Source: Flaviramulus sp.
GTDB lineage: Bacteria > Bacteroidota > Bacteroidia > Flavobacteriales > Flavobacteriaceae
Direction: 5' to 3'
NCBI GenBank assembly: GCA_030731745.1
Contig: JANQTJ010000038.1
Coordinates: forward strand, 1-64,000
Length of the DNA stretch: 64,000 nucleotides
Positions 23,263-32,258 of the stretch are shown piece after piece. The notes beneath the pieces were generated by a model. It did not search any database. It had not been told where the DNA came from and saw nothing but the letters and a program-made list of their open reading frames with translations. The translations under genes and the position numbers were made by a program. Within the stretch, counting starts at the first letter, position 1; each line of letters begins with the position of its first letter.

Positions 23263-25125
23263 TTAATCAATCAATTTTTCTTGTAATTCCATCCAGCGAA
23301 ATTCTTTTGTTTCAATATCATTAATAATTTTTTGCAACGCATCTGAAAGTTTATTTATTTCTTCAGTTGATAAATCTGGATTGTTAAACTTAGCTTCCAA
23401 CTCTTTTTTGTCAAAAGTTAAGGAATTGAGTTTGCTTTCAATATTTTTAAGTTCTTTCTCTTCATTAAAAGAAAGCTTGTTTATTGCTTTTTGTTTCCAA
23501 GATTTTGTGTCTTTTTTCTCTTCAGAAGTATTTGAAATTACAGGTTGGCTATCTTCATAAACTCTGTAATCAGTATAATTACCTGGAAAATCTTCAATGA
23601 CTCCATCTCCTTTAAAAACTAAAAGATGGTCTACTACTTTATCCATAAAATAGCGGTCGTGTGAGACTACTATGATACAACCAGGAAAATCTAATAAGAA
23701 ACTTTCAAGTACATTAAGCGTTACAATATCCAGATCGTTTGTTGGCTCATCTAGAATTAAAAAATTAGGATTCTGAATTAAAACGGTGCACAAATATAAA
23801 CGCTTACGCTCACCACCACTCAGTTTTTCAACAAAATCATATTGCTTTTTTCTGCTAAACAAAAAGCGTTCTAATAGTTGTTGAGCACTTATTTGACGTC
23901 CTTTTTTAAGTGGAATGTAATCACCAAATTCTCGAATAACATCAATAACTTTTTGTTCTGGTTTTATGGTGATTCCGTTTTGAGTATAATAGCCAAATTT
24001 AATAGTGTCTCCTTTTATAACTTTCCCAGAATCAGGTTTAGATGTTTCTGTAAGGATGTTTAAAAACGTAGTTTTTCCCGTGCCATTTTTTCCAATAATA
24101 CCTACACGTTCACCTTTCTGAAACATATAATTAAAGCCATCTAATATGGTTTTTTCTTTAAAAGATTTAGATACTTTATGAAACTCTAAAATTTTACTAC
24201 CTAAACGTTCCATATTAAGTTCTAACTGAACTTCATGGTCGTTTCTGCGTTGGTGCGCCCTATGTTTTATATCAGCAAAATCATCAATTCTAGATTTCGA
24301 TTTAGTGGTTCTTGCTTTAGGTTGCCTGCGCATCCAATCAAGTTCCTTTTTAAAAAGTTGTTTGGCTTTACCAGTTTCAACAGCTTCTTGTTCAATACGT
24401 GCTTCGCGTTTTTCAAGATAATAAGAGTAGTTGCCTTTGTAGCTATAAAGTTGTCCCTCGTCAAGTTCTATAATTTCATTACAAACTCGTTCTAAAAAAT
24501 AGCGGTCGTGAGTAACCATAAATAAGGTTATATTTTCTTTTGCAAAAAAGGCTTCTAACCATTCAATCATTTCTAAATCTAAATGGTTGGTTGGCTCATC
24601 TAAAATTAGTAAATCTGGTTTATTAATTAAGGCATTTGCTAGGGCTAAACGCTTTTTTTGTCCGCCAGAAAGGACACTTATTTTTTGGTTTAAATCTTCA
24701 AGTTTTAATTTGAAAAGTATTTGTTTGTAAAGTGTTTCAAAATCCCAAGCTTGATAACGCTCCATAGCTTCGAAAGCTTTTTGGTAAGCATCAGAATCAT
24801 CTGGATTTAAAAGCGCTTTTTCATAATTAGAAATTACTTTTAAAATGGGGTTATCACTTGCAAATATGGTTTGCTCAATGGTTAGTTCCTTATCAAATTT
24901 AGGGTCTTGTGATAAAAAAGAAACCTTCACGTCTTTTCTGTAAATTACATTTCCAGAGTCTGCTTGGTCATCACCCGAAAGTATATTTAAAATGGACGTT
25001 TTTCCTGTGCCATTTTTGGCAACAAAAGCTATTTTTTGATCTTTATGGACGCTAAAAGATAAATTCTCAAAAAGGGTTAATTCTCCGTAAGATTTTGATA
25101 TGTTTTCTACTGTTAAGTAATTCAA
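23263..25125 (-). CDS. ABC-F family ATPase
   Basis: The protein has about 620 residues and two ABC domains without membrane parts. Walker A motifs are AKNGTGKTSIL and GKNGTGKTTFL; signature motifs are LSGGQKKRLALA and LSGGERKRLYL; Walker B is LLILDEPTNHLDLEM and FLILDEPTNDLDIVT. The linker and a C-terminal coiled coil (SFNEEKELKNIESKLNSL) fit the translation-factor branch that acts on stalled ribosomes (Uup/EttA-like). The TTG at 25125 is chosen because it gives the family's usual NYLTVENISKSYGEL beginning; an in-frame TTG six codons earlier is possible. It diverges from the polysaccharide locus. Confidence 0.9.
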   Translation of the reverse strand: MNYLTVENISKSYGELTLFENLSFSVHKDQKIAFVAKNGTGKTSILNILSGDDQADSGNVIYRKDVKVSFLSQDPKFDKELTIEQTIFASDNPILKVISNYEKALLNPDDSDAYQKAFEAMERYQAWDFETLYKQILFKLKLEDLNQKISVLSGGQKKRLALANALINKPDLLILDEPTNHLDLEMIEWLEAFFAKENITLFMVTHDRYFLERVCNEIIELDEGQLYSYKGNYSYYLEKREARIEQEAVETGKAKQLFKKELDWMRRQPKARTTKSKSRIDDFADIKHRAHQRRNDHEVQLELNMERLGSKILEFHKVSKSFKEKTILDGFNYMFQKGERVGIIGKNGTGKTTFLNILTETSKPDSGKVIKGDTIKFGYYTQNGITIKPEQKVIDVIREFGDYIPLKKGRQISAQQLLERFLFSRKKQYDFVEKLSGGERKRLYLCTVLIQNPNFLILDEPTNDLDIVTLNVLESFLLDFPGCIIVVSHDRYFMDKVVDHLLVFKGDGVIEDFPGNYTDYRVYEDSQPVISNTSEEKKDTKSWKQKAINKLSFNEEKELKNIESKLNSLTFDKKELEAKFNNPDLSTEEINKLSDALQKIINDIETKEFRWMELQEKLID

Positions 25126-25200
25126 AGTATATTTTTTGTGCAAATAACGGATAAAAAACTAAAAATCCAGTGATATGTTTTATTGTTCAAGGTGAAAACT

Positions 25201-25208
25201 TATATTTG
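25201..25208 (+). promoter_or_regulatory. -7 promoter element of the polysaccharide locus
   Basis: TATATTTG fits TAnnTTTG and lies 58 bases before the start of the first export gene. The -33 region is weak (GTTTTATTG). This is probably the main promoter of the following gene array, which runs for about 36 kb on one strand. Confidence 0.6.
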
Positions 25209-25265
25209 TAATGAAAGTATATTAATGCGTTTAAATGATTATAATTAAGCTATAAATGTTATTAA

Positions 25266-26063
25266 ATGATTGAAAAAAAAATATTATTTGGTTGTTTAAT
25301 TTTATTTGTTCTGTTTTCTTCATGTATAACCAATAAAGACTTGGTTTATCTTCAAGATAAAGAGGGGCATACTGATGAGGCTCTTATAGTTAATCAATTA
25401 CCAAAACCTTATAGGGTTCAAGTAAACGATATATTGAGTATTAATGTTAAGGCTTTAGATGAAGAATTAGTAGGGATGTTTAACCCAGTTGGAGGTGCTA
25501 ATGGTGGTGCTCAAAATCAAGCGGGAGGATTATATTTTAGTGGATTTACAGTAGATTTACATGGTAATATTGAGTTTCCTATTTTAGGAAAAATTAATGT
25601 CTTAGGCTTTACAATTGCTGAAATTAAGGATAAAGTAGAAAGTGCGCTTTTAAAACAGTACTTTAAAGAAACTGCAGAGATTTTTGTCACAGTAAAATTG
25701 TCTGGATTACGATATACGGTTACTGGAGAAGCTGGTGCAGGTGTTTATACCTTATTACAAGATCGGGTTAATATTATTGAGGCTTTAGCAAATGCAGGTG
25801 ATTTACCTAACACTGCTGACAGGAGAGATATCTTAATAATCAGACAATATCCAGACGGACAAAAAATCCATCATATTGATTTAACAGATATCAAAGCTAT
25901 GCAATCGCCTTTTTATTTCATACAACCAAATGATATCATTTTAGTAAAACCTTTAAAACGTAAAGCTATTGGTGCAGGACAAACATGGCTTTCTAATTTA
26001 ACAACAGTAGCTTCAATTATGTCTGTGTTAGTATCAATGTATTTTTTAACAAGAAACTTATAA
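25266..26063 (+). CDS. wza: Wza-like polysaccharide export lipoprotein
   Basis: The 265-residue lipoprotein has a lipobox (VLFSSC, cysteine 20). The poly-export domain covers about 45-130 (YRVQVNDILSINVKA, GNIEFPILGKINVLGFTIAEI), then an SLBB ligand domain (RYTVTGEAGAGVYTLLQDRVNIIEALANAG, positions 157-186) and a C-terminal membrane helix (LSNLTTVASIMSVLVSMYFL). It forms the outer-membrane polysaccharide exit channel in partnership with the tyrosine kinase that follows 12 bases later. Bacteroidota members are shorter than E. coli Wza because they lack the second SLBB. Confidence 0.92.
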   Translation: MIEKKILFGCLILFVLFSSCITNKDLVYLQDKEGHTDEALIVNQLPKPYRVQVNDILSINVKALDEELVGMFNPVGGANGGAQNQAGGLYFSGFTVDLHGNIEFPILGKINVLGFTIAEIKDKVESALLKQYFKETAEIFVTVKLSGLRYTVTGEAGAGVYTLLQDRVNIIEALANAGDLPNTADRRDILIIRQYPDGQKIHHIDLTDIKAMQSPFYFIQPNDIILVKPLKRKAIGAGQTWLSNLTTVASIMSVLVSMYFLTRNL

Positions 26064-26075
26064 TACGCACAAAGT

Positions 26076-28586
26076 ATGGAAGAGGAATTTGATGTTTCAG
26101 AATCAACATCAGTATCAGCATTTGATATCAAAGCTTTTATTATTAGAGTTTTAAGTTATTGGAAAATTTTTATCTTATTTATTGGGTTGGGCATATTTAT
26201 AGTTTACCAGCAAAATATTAGGAAACAACAATCATACAGGTTAGGTACTCAAATTTCTATTGAAGAAGCTTCAAATCCTTTATTTACATCAACAACCAGT
26301 TTAACATTTAATTGGGGTGGTGTATCTGGTAAAGTACAAACAATTATCAATTCGTTAAGGTCACGTTCCATTCATGAGGAAGTTGTTGATAATTTAGAGT
26401 TTTATATAACTTATTTAAAGCAAGCTCGATTTAGAAAAGATGATGTATATGGTTATGTACCTTTTAAGGTTGTTTTAGAATCGAATACAAGTCAGTTGTT
26501 AAACATACCCATACGTATTACGTTTCTTGAAAATAATACATTTGAGATTTATATTAATTTTGAAACAAATACGGTTACAACTCAAAATTACGATGATAAA
26601 AGTAAGGCTTTTTTAGATGTGCCAACAGGAGAGTTTAAGCAACAGTTTGCTATTGGAGCACCTGTAAATCTACCTTATATTAATGGGGTTTTATCTATAA
26701 AAGAAGATAGAAAAGTGCTTCCTGGCGAAACGTTTTTTATAGAGTTTCTAGACTTTGATGCTGTAGTTGCATCATACAGAAGTAAATTAAGTATAGATAA
26801 TCCAAAAAACTCCGCCATATTAAATCTCAATATGGTGGATGTTAATAAGGCTAAAATAGTTGACTATTTAAATGAAACGGTAGCTGTTTTAAGTAAAGAT
26901 CAATTAGATAGAAAAAATCAATTTGTCACCAATACCATTAAATTTATTGATGAGCAATTAGATCGTGTAAAATCTCAATTAACTCTCAATGCAGATTCTT
27001 TAAATCGTTATAAGCAGAAGAATAGGATATTTAATTTGAATGATGAAAGCGCTGCAATAAACACGAAACTCATTTCTTTAGAATTAGAAAAAGATACCAA
27101 CAACAAAAAACTAGCCTATTATGCAAGTTTAAAAAAGTATTTAGAAACTAGTGATAGCTTTACAGAAGTTCCTGCGCCTGCAGTTGTTGGCATTGAAGAT
27201 GGTAATATCGTATCCAACATTGGTAAAATAAATACTTTATCTGTTCAGAAATCAAAATATGGTTCTACAGTCCGAAAGGATGCTACTATTTTTGCAGATT
27301 TAGACAGACAGATAGATGGTTTAAAAATGGTGCTTTTAGAAAACATAAGCTCAGCTACCAGTGAGATTAGAAGGGAGTCTGAATTGGTTAATAAAAAAAT
27401 AGCCGAAGAAGAGGTTAAAATAGGGAAGTTGCCCAAAGCACAACAAAAATTGTTTGATATTCAACGGCAATACTCGTTAAGTGAGCAAACCTATAATGTT
27501 TTTTTAGCTAAACGTGGTGAAGCTGATATAATAAAATCGGCCAGTGTATCCGATATTTTAATAATTGATAAAGCAAAAGATACTGGAGCCATTCCAATAG
27601 ATTTAAAGTTAAGCTCTCGCTATTTATTTGCTGTTTTAGGCGGGTTATTACCTCCCTTAATTTTTGCCTTTTTATTTACTTTTTTTGATGATAAAATACA
27701 CAATCCAAAAGCGTTAGATAGCTTATCTAAAATTCCACTTTTGGCCGTTGTAGGAAAGTCTGATATTGATAGTAATTTGATAGTGCATCTAAAACCTAAA
27801 TCTACTGTAGCAGAGTCTTTTAGAGCCATTCGTGCTAGTTTGCAGTTTTTTTACAGGAAAAATAACTTAAGAGATGATAAAGATGTTTTACCTTCAAATT
27901 ATTATGGCGGTTCTAAAGCGATAATGGTAACTTCATCAGTTAGTGGTGAAGGAAAAACATTTTGTTCCATAAATATAGCCACTGTTTTTGCGATGTCTGG
28001 AAAAAAGACAATTTTGGTAGGATTAGATTTAAGAAAGCCTAAAATATTTGGTGATTTTGATATAAAAAATGATATTGGAGTTGTTAATTATTTAATCGGA
28101 GAAAAATCATATAAAGAGGTTATTCAACAAACAAAAGTGCCTAATTTAGACGTTATTACCTCTGGGCCAATTCCCCCAAACCCCGCAGAATTAATTGTGG
28201 GAGCTAATATGAAAGCTTTTATTGATAATTTAAAAAAATCGTACGACTATGTTATTTTAGATACACCACCCATAGCATTGGTAGCCGATGCCTTAGAATT
28301 AACGCAATATGCTGATGCTACAATTTATGTGATTAGACAAGACTATACCAAAAAAGGGATGATAAGTGTTGTTAACGATAAATATAACAAAGGAGAAATC
28401 ACTAATTTAAGCTTTGTTTATAATGATTATAATCAAAAAGGAAAATATGGATATGGATATGGATATGGATATGGATATGGATATGGTTATGGAAGTTATG
28501 GCTATGGGTATAATGATGACAAAGAGCCAAAGAGTCTAACCATAACATCAAAAATAAAAGCCTTTTTTAAGTTATTTAATAAATAA
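26076..28586 (+). CDS. wzc: Wzc-like polysaccharide co-polymerase with BY-kinase domain
   Basis: The 836-residue inner-membrane protein sets chain length and couples polymerisation to export. Membrane helix 1 lies at about 25-45 (YWKIFILFIGLGIFIVYQ), followed by a long periplasmic coiled-coil domain (Wzz/GNVR) to about 500, and helix 2 at about 505-528. The cytoplasmic BY-kinase has Walker A SVSGEGKT (about 622), Walker A' VGLDLRKP (about 648) and Walker B YVILDTPP (about 725). The tail has eight Tyr-Gly pairs plus SYGYGYNDD, eleven tyrosines in all, the autophosphorylation cluster. The tail is coded by a hexanucleotide microsatellite (28445-28486), so its tyrosine number can change without loss of frame. 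Confidence 0.94.
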   Translation: MEEEFDVSESTSVSAFDIKAFIIRVLSYWKIFILFIGLGIFIVYQQNIRKQQSYRLGTQISIEEASNPLFTSTTSLTFNWGGVSGKVQTIINSLRSRSIHEEVVDNLEFYITYLKQARFRKDDVYGYVPFKVVLESNTSQLLNIPIRITFLENNTFEIYINFETNTVTTQNYDDKSKAFLDVPTGEFKQQFAIGAPVNLPYINGVLSIKEDRKVLPGETFFIEFLDFDAVVASYRSKLSIDNPKNSAILNLNMVDVNKAKIVDYLNETVAVLSKDQLDRKNQFVTNTIKFIDEQLDRVKSQLTLNADSLNRYKQKNRIFNLNDESAAINTKLISLELEKDTNNKKLAYYASLKKYLETSDSFTEVPAPAVVGIEDGNIVSNIGKINTLSVQKSKYGSTVRKDATIFADLDRQIDGLKMVLLENISSATSEIRRESELVNKKIAEEEVKIGKLPKAQQKLFDIQRQYSLSEQTYNVFLAKRGEADIIKSASVSDILIIDKAKDTGAIPIDLKLSSRYLFAVLGGLLPPLIFAFLFTFFDDKIHNPKALDSLSKIPLLAVVGKSDIDSNLIVHLKPKSTVAESFRAIRASLQFFYRKNNLRDDKDVLPSNYYGGSKAIMVTSSVSGEGKTFCSINIATVFAMSGKKTILVGLDLRKPKIFGDFDIKNDIGVVNYLIGEKSYKEVIQQTKVPNLDVITSGPIPPNPAELIVGANMKAFIDNLKKSYDYVILDTPPIALVADALELTQYADATIYVIRQDYTKKGMISVVNDKYNKGEITNLSFVYNDYNQKGKYGYGYGYGYGYGYGYGSYGYGYNDDKEPKSLTITSKIKAFFKLFNK
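28445..28486 (+). repeat. Seven perfect ATATGG repeats in the wzc tail
   Basis: Seven consecutive ATATGG units, followed by one TTATGG. Each unit adds one Tyr-Gly pair, because six bases are two codons. Slippage would change the tyrosine count in steps of one without a frameshift. Confidence 0.95.
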
Positions 28587-28620
28587 AATTAATTCGCATC
28601 ATAAAATAAAACAAACAAAA

Positions 28621-29487
28621 TTGAGTATTAAAAACACTAAAGAAACTTGGCTTTTTAGCATATCGCCAAACAATAAATTTTTTTCAATAAATTTTAATGA
28701 AATTTGGCAGTATCGCGATTTGTTGTTTCTGTTTGTAAAACGAGATGTGATAACGGCCCATAAACAAACGGTGTTAGGCCCTTTGTGGTATTTAATTCAA
28801 CCTTTATTTACCTCAATTACTTTTACCATTATTTTTAATAATTTAGCGGGTATTGAAACGGGATCTGTACCACCATTTTTGTTTAATTTAACAGGCATTG
28901 CTGTATGGAATTATTTTACGTCTTGCTTAACCGGAACTTCTAACACTTTTGCTAATAATGCAGGTATTTTTGGTAAAGTGTATTTCCCAAGAATGATATC
29001 GCCCTTGTCAAAAGTGATTTCTAATCTGCTTAAGTTTGGAATTCAACTGATTATTTTAACTGTATTCTATTTGTATTTTTATCTAAATGGCGCTGCTATT
29101 TCGTTAAACTTTTCGTTTATTTTATTTCCTTTCATTGTTCTTATAATTGGCATATTTGGTCTAGGTTTGGGTATGATAATTTCGTCCATGGTAACTAAAT
29201 ATAGAGACTTAAATTATCTGGTAGGTTTTGGTGTACAGTTATTAATGTATGTGTCTGCTGTGATGTATCCTATGGCCTTAGTACAACAAAAAATGCCTAA
29301 TTTTGTTTGGCTGGTTAAGTATAATCCATTAGCATATATTATAGAGTCTACACGTCACATGATTTTGAATGTAGGGCAATTATCTATTGGTGGTTTAGTC
29401 TATACTTTAGGAGTTACCATTGCTGTTTTTATTGTAGGGATCTTACTTTTTAATAGAACAGAGAAAAATTTTATAGATACCGTTTAA
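28621..29487 (+). CDS. wzm: Wzm-like ABC polysaccharide exporter, membrane subunit
   Basis: The 288-residue ABC-2 type permease has six membrane helices. The amphipathic N terminus (FNEIWQYRDLLFLFVKRDV) and the loop ITAHKQTVLGPLWYLIQPLF are the family signature. FGKVYFPRMISPLSKVISNL is the coupling segment. The last pair contains YPMALVQQKMPNFVWLVKYN and ends in a re-entrant stretch. It exports undecaprenyl-linked glycan together with the ATPase encoded 26 bases downstream. The start is TTG at 28621; no in-frame ATG gives a full first helix. Confidence 0.93.
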   Translation: MSIKNTKETWLFSISPNNKFFSINFNEIWQYRDLLFLFVKRDVITAHKQTVLGPLWYLIQPLFTSITFTIIFNNLAGIETGSVPPFLFNLTGIAVWNYFTSCLTGTSNTFANNAGIFGKVYFPRMISPLSKVISNLLKFGIQLIILTVFYLYFYLNGAAISLNFSFILFPFIVLIIGIFGLGLGMIISSMVTKYRDLNYLVGFGVQLLMYVSAVMYPMALVQQKMPNFVWLVKYNPLAYIIESTRHMILNVGQLSIGGLVYTLGVTIAVFIVGILLFNRTEKNFIDTV

Positions 29488-29513
29488 TTGTTACAGTTAA
29501 AATTTATTAGTCA

Positions 29514-30776
29514 TTGAGAAAAGATATTATATTAAGTATTGAAAACGTGTCAAAACAATACCGATTGGGGCAGATTGGTACAGGCGCTTTGGGTCATGAT
29601 TTGAACCGATGGTGGCATCGAATTCGAGGAAAAGAAGACCCTTATTTAAAAATTGGAGAAGTAAATGATCGCAGTACCAAAGGAACCAGTGATTATGTTT
29701 GGGCTTTAAAAGATATTAATTTTAAGGTTGAAAGAGGTGAGGTTGTAGGTGTTATTGGTAAAAATGGTGCAGGAAAATCAACATTACTCAAGTTAATGTC
29801 TCGTGTTACTTCACCAACAACTGGTGAAATTAATTTTGGCGGACGTGTAGCATCTTTACTAGAAGTAGGTACCGGTTTTCATGGAGAAATGACAGGACGA
29901 GAAAATATTTTTCTAAATGGAGCTATATTGGGCATGACCAAAAAGGAAATTGCATCAAAGCTTGATGAGATTATTGAGTTTTCAGGTTGCGAACGCTATA
30001 TAGATACACCTGTAAAACGCTATAGTAGTGGTATGTATGTAAGGTTAGCCTTTGCAGTTGCTGCTTTTTTAGAACCAGAAATTCTAATAGTAGATGAGGT
30101 TTTGGCAGTGGGTGATGCGGAATTTCAAAAAAAAGCCATTGGCAAAATGCAAGATATTTCACGAGGTGGTGGGAGAACCGTTTTATTTGTGAGCCATAAT
30201 ATGGCAGCGGTTAAACAATTGTGTTCTAAAGTTATTGTTTTGGAATTTGGAACTGTAGTTTTTGAAGGCAACACTAATGATGGTATTGAGTATTATTTAC
30301 AGTCAAATCAATATGACGGTTATATAGGCCATTATGTAAATGAAGCTGTTGAAGAATCTGGATTTGTAAGTTTGGCTCTTCTAGATAAAAATTATGCAAT
30401 AAGGACAGAGTTTGGTTTTGATGAGCTTATTACCATTAAAATAAATGTAAAAGTAACAGAACAATACTTAAATTCACATATTGGATTTAGAGTTATAGAC
30501 AGAAACGAAAGAGTGATTTTTACTTCAGAAATAAAATTGGCTTCTGAAATAGATAAAGCCGGGTTGTATCAATTTGAAGTAAAATTGCCACAGCAGTTTT
30601 TAGTGCCCAATAAATTTAAACTTACTTTTGGAATGCATATCCCTAATGTTGCATTGATTGATTATCAAGAAGAATGTTTGTCTTTTGAGATTGTAGAAAC
30701 TGGCTCTGATTTTCATTTGTTTAGTGGTAATGATTATGGTTGTGTTTTTATGGATTGTGATTGGAAAATTTTATGA
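29514..30776 (+). CDS. wzt: Wzt-like ABC polysaccharide exporter, ATPase with carbohydrate-binding domain
   Basis: The 420-residue ATPase shows Walker A GVIGKNGAGKSTLLKL (about 80), signature VKRYSSGMYVRLAFAVA (about 165) and Walker B EILIVDEVLAVGDAEF. Residues 270-420 form a beta-sandwich domain like that of Wzt proteins that bind the non-reducing end of the finished polymer; the last strands are YQFEVKLPQQFLVPN and ECLSFEIVETGSDF. Such a C-terminal domain implies that the exporter checks a chain-terminating group. Candidates in this locus are the methyl, acyl or pyruvyl groups. The start is TTG. Confidence 0.94.
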   Translation: MRKDIILSIENVSKQYRLGQIGTGALGHDLNRWWHRIRGKEDPYLKIGEVNDRSTKGTSDYVWALKDINFKVERGEVVGVIGKNGAGKSTLLKLMSRVTSPTTGEINFGGRVASLLEVGTGFHGEMTGRENIFLNGAILGMTKKEIASKLDEIIEFSGCERYIDTPVKRYSSGMYVRLAFAVAAFLEPEILIVDEVLAVGDAEFQKKAIGKMQDISRGGGRTVLFVSHNMAAVKQLCSKVIVLEFGTVVFEGNTNDGIEYYLQSNQYDGYIGHYVNEAVEESGFVSLALLDKNYAIRTEFGFDELITIKINVKVTEQYLNSHIGFRVIDRNERVIFTSEIKLASEIDKAGLYQFEVKLPQQFLVPNKFKLTFGMHIPNVALIDYQEECLSFEIVETGSDFHLFSGNDYGCVFMDCDWKIL

Positions 30777-31399
30777 ATTTAATAAAAAAAATATTTAAAT
30801 ATTTTTTCGTCAATAATAAAAATATAAACAAAGAAATTGATGATTCAAGATTTATTATATGTCCAAAATCATCTAATATTTCTAATCTAAAAATTTCTGT
30901 AAGAAATCCAATAGAGAATAAAAAATATATTGACATTGGCGAAAATTGTTTGTTAAATGGAAATTTTATTTTTGAGATTAAAGAAGGTAAAATAATTGTA
31001 GGAGACAGGACTTTTATTGGTGGAGGGACATTTATTTGTATTGATGAAATTGAAATTGGAAATGATGTATTAATATCTTGGGGTTGTACATTCATGGATA
31101 ATAATGCACATTCATTAAAATGGAGTGAGAGAGAGAATGATGTAAAAGATTGGAAAAAAGGCTTAGAAGAGAATAAAGTAGGTATGTATAAAGATTGGAG
31201 TAACGTGAAAAGTAGTCCAATAGTTGTTAAAAATAAAGTCTGGATTGGTTTCAATAGTATTATTTTAAAAGGAGTAATAATAGGTGAAGGTGCAATTGTA
31301 GGAGCGGGAAGTGTGGTTACAATAGATGTACCTGATTGGACGGTAGTCGCAGGCAATCCTGCCAAAGTTATTAGAGAAATTCCAGAAAACGAAAGGTAA
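30773..31399 (+). CDS. Left-handed beta-helix acyltransferase
   Basis: The protein has 208 residues from the ATG at 30773, which overlaps the wzt stop (ATGA); a TTG four codons earlier is less likely. The left-handed beta-helix hexapeptides are visible: IDIGENCLLNGN, IIVGDRTFIGGGTFI, IEIGNDVLISWGCTFM, VWIGFNSIILKGVIIGEGAIVGAGSVV, with the His-containing turn NNAHSLKW that carries the catalytic histidine in this family, and the terminal VVAGNPAKVIREI. It transfers acetyl or a similar acyl group to a sugar. The donor and the acceptor sugar cannot be told from the sequence. Confidence 0.87.
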   Translation: MNLIKKIFKYFFVNNKNINKEIDDSRFIICPKSSNISNLKISVRNPIENKKYIDIGENCLLNGNFIFEIKEGKIIVGDRTFIGGGTFICIDEIEIGNDVLISWGCTFMDNNAHSLKWSERENDVKDWKKGLEENKVGMYKDWSNVKSSPIVVKNKVWIGFNSIILKGVIIGEGAIVGAGSVVTIDVPDWTVVAGNPAKVIREIPENER

Positions 31400-31400
31400 A

Positions 31401-32258
31401 ATGACTTGGGATGAAACTATAAGATATATAAGAATCTTACCTGAACATTCAGTCTTAGTAGAAAAGGCTTATTTTGATGAAGATTTACATCTTAATGTGA
31501 GGCGGTTTTCTGAAAGCGACGAGTTTAAAGAAACCCTAAAGATTTTCAAAAAATATAAACCAAACGCATCAAAAGTATTGGACGTTGGTTGCGGAAATGG
31601 TATAAGCGCCATTAATTTTGCTTTAAAAGGCTATAATGTTTCAGCTGTAGAGCCTGATAAAAGTGATACAGTAGGTGCTGGGGCAATTAAATTGCTGAAA
31701 GAGGAACTTAATCTTGAAAATATTGAAATTTTTGAAGATTTTGCTGAAAACATAAATTTTCCTAATAATTTTTTTGATGTTGTATATGTTAGACAAGCGA
31801 TGCATCATGCAAATAATTTGGACAAGTTCATTAAAGAATGTGTTAGAGTATTAAAACCTAGTGGGTTGTTATTAACCATAAGAGATCATGTTATATATAA
31901 CGAAAAAGATAAGGAATGGTTTTTATCTTCTCATCCATTGCAAAAATATTATGGTGGCGAAAACGCATTTACTTCTATTGAATATAAAAATGCTTTTAAA
32001 AAAGCAGGAGCAAAAATTATTAAGGAGTTAAAGTATTTTGATAGTATAATAAATTATTTTCCAGCAACTACTAAAGAAGTATTGATTCTAAAAAACAGTA
32101 ATGAATTAAGACAAAAGAAAAAATTAATTAATAAATTGGGTTCAATAGCAAATAATTGGTTAGTTTGGAATTTATATTGTTTATTAAGTAGCTATAAACC
32201 GTTAAATGAAACTACAATACCAGGTAGAATTTACTCTTACATTGTAATAAAAAAATGA
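31401..32258 (+). CDS. Class I SAM-dependent methyltransferase
   Basis: The 285-residue protein has the SAM-binding signature KVLDVGCGNGISAINFAL (about 58-75) and FFDVVYVRQAMHHANNLDKF (acidic second motif and motif IV), which match the Methyltransf_11/25 group. The last 60 residues hold a hydrophobic segment (NNWLVWNLYCLLSSYKPL). It probably methylates a sugar or a sugar-linked group during glycan synthesis. The stop overlaps the epimerase start, so it belongs to the same operon. Confidence 0.85.
   Translation: MTWDETIRYIRILPEHSVLVEKAYFDEDLHLNVRRFSESDEFKETLKIFKKYKPNASKVLDVGCGNGISAINFALKGYNVSAVEPDKSDTVGAGAIKLLKEELNLENIEIFEDFAENINFPNNFFDVVYVRQAMHHANNLDKFIKECVRVLKPSGLLLTIRDHVIYNEKDKEWFLSSHPLQKYYGGENAFTSIEYKNAFKKAGAKIIKELKYFDSIINYFPATTKEVLILKNSNELRQKKKLINKLGSIANNWLVWNLYCLLSSYKPLNETTIPGRIYSYIVIKK

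Noticed and set aside
30748-31365. Long minus-strand open frame opposite the acyltransferase gene
   Set aside because: Its Pro/Thr/Ile-rich translation mirrors the hexapeptide repeats of the plus-strand gene. No start context, no family resemblance.
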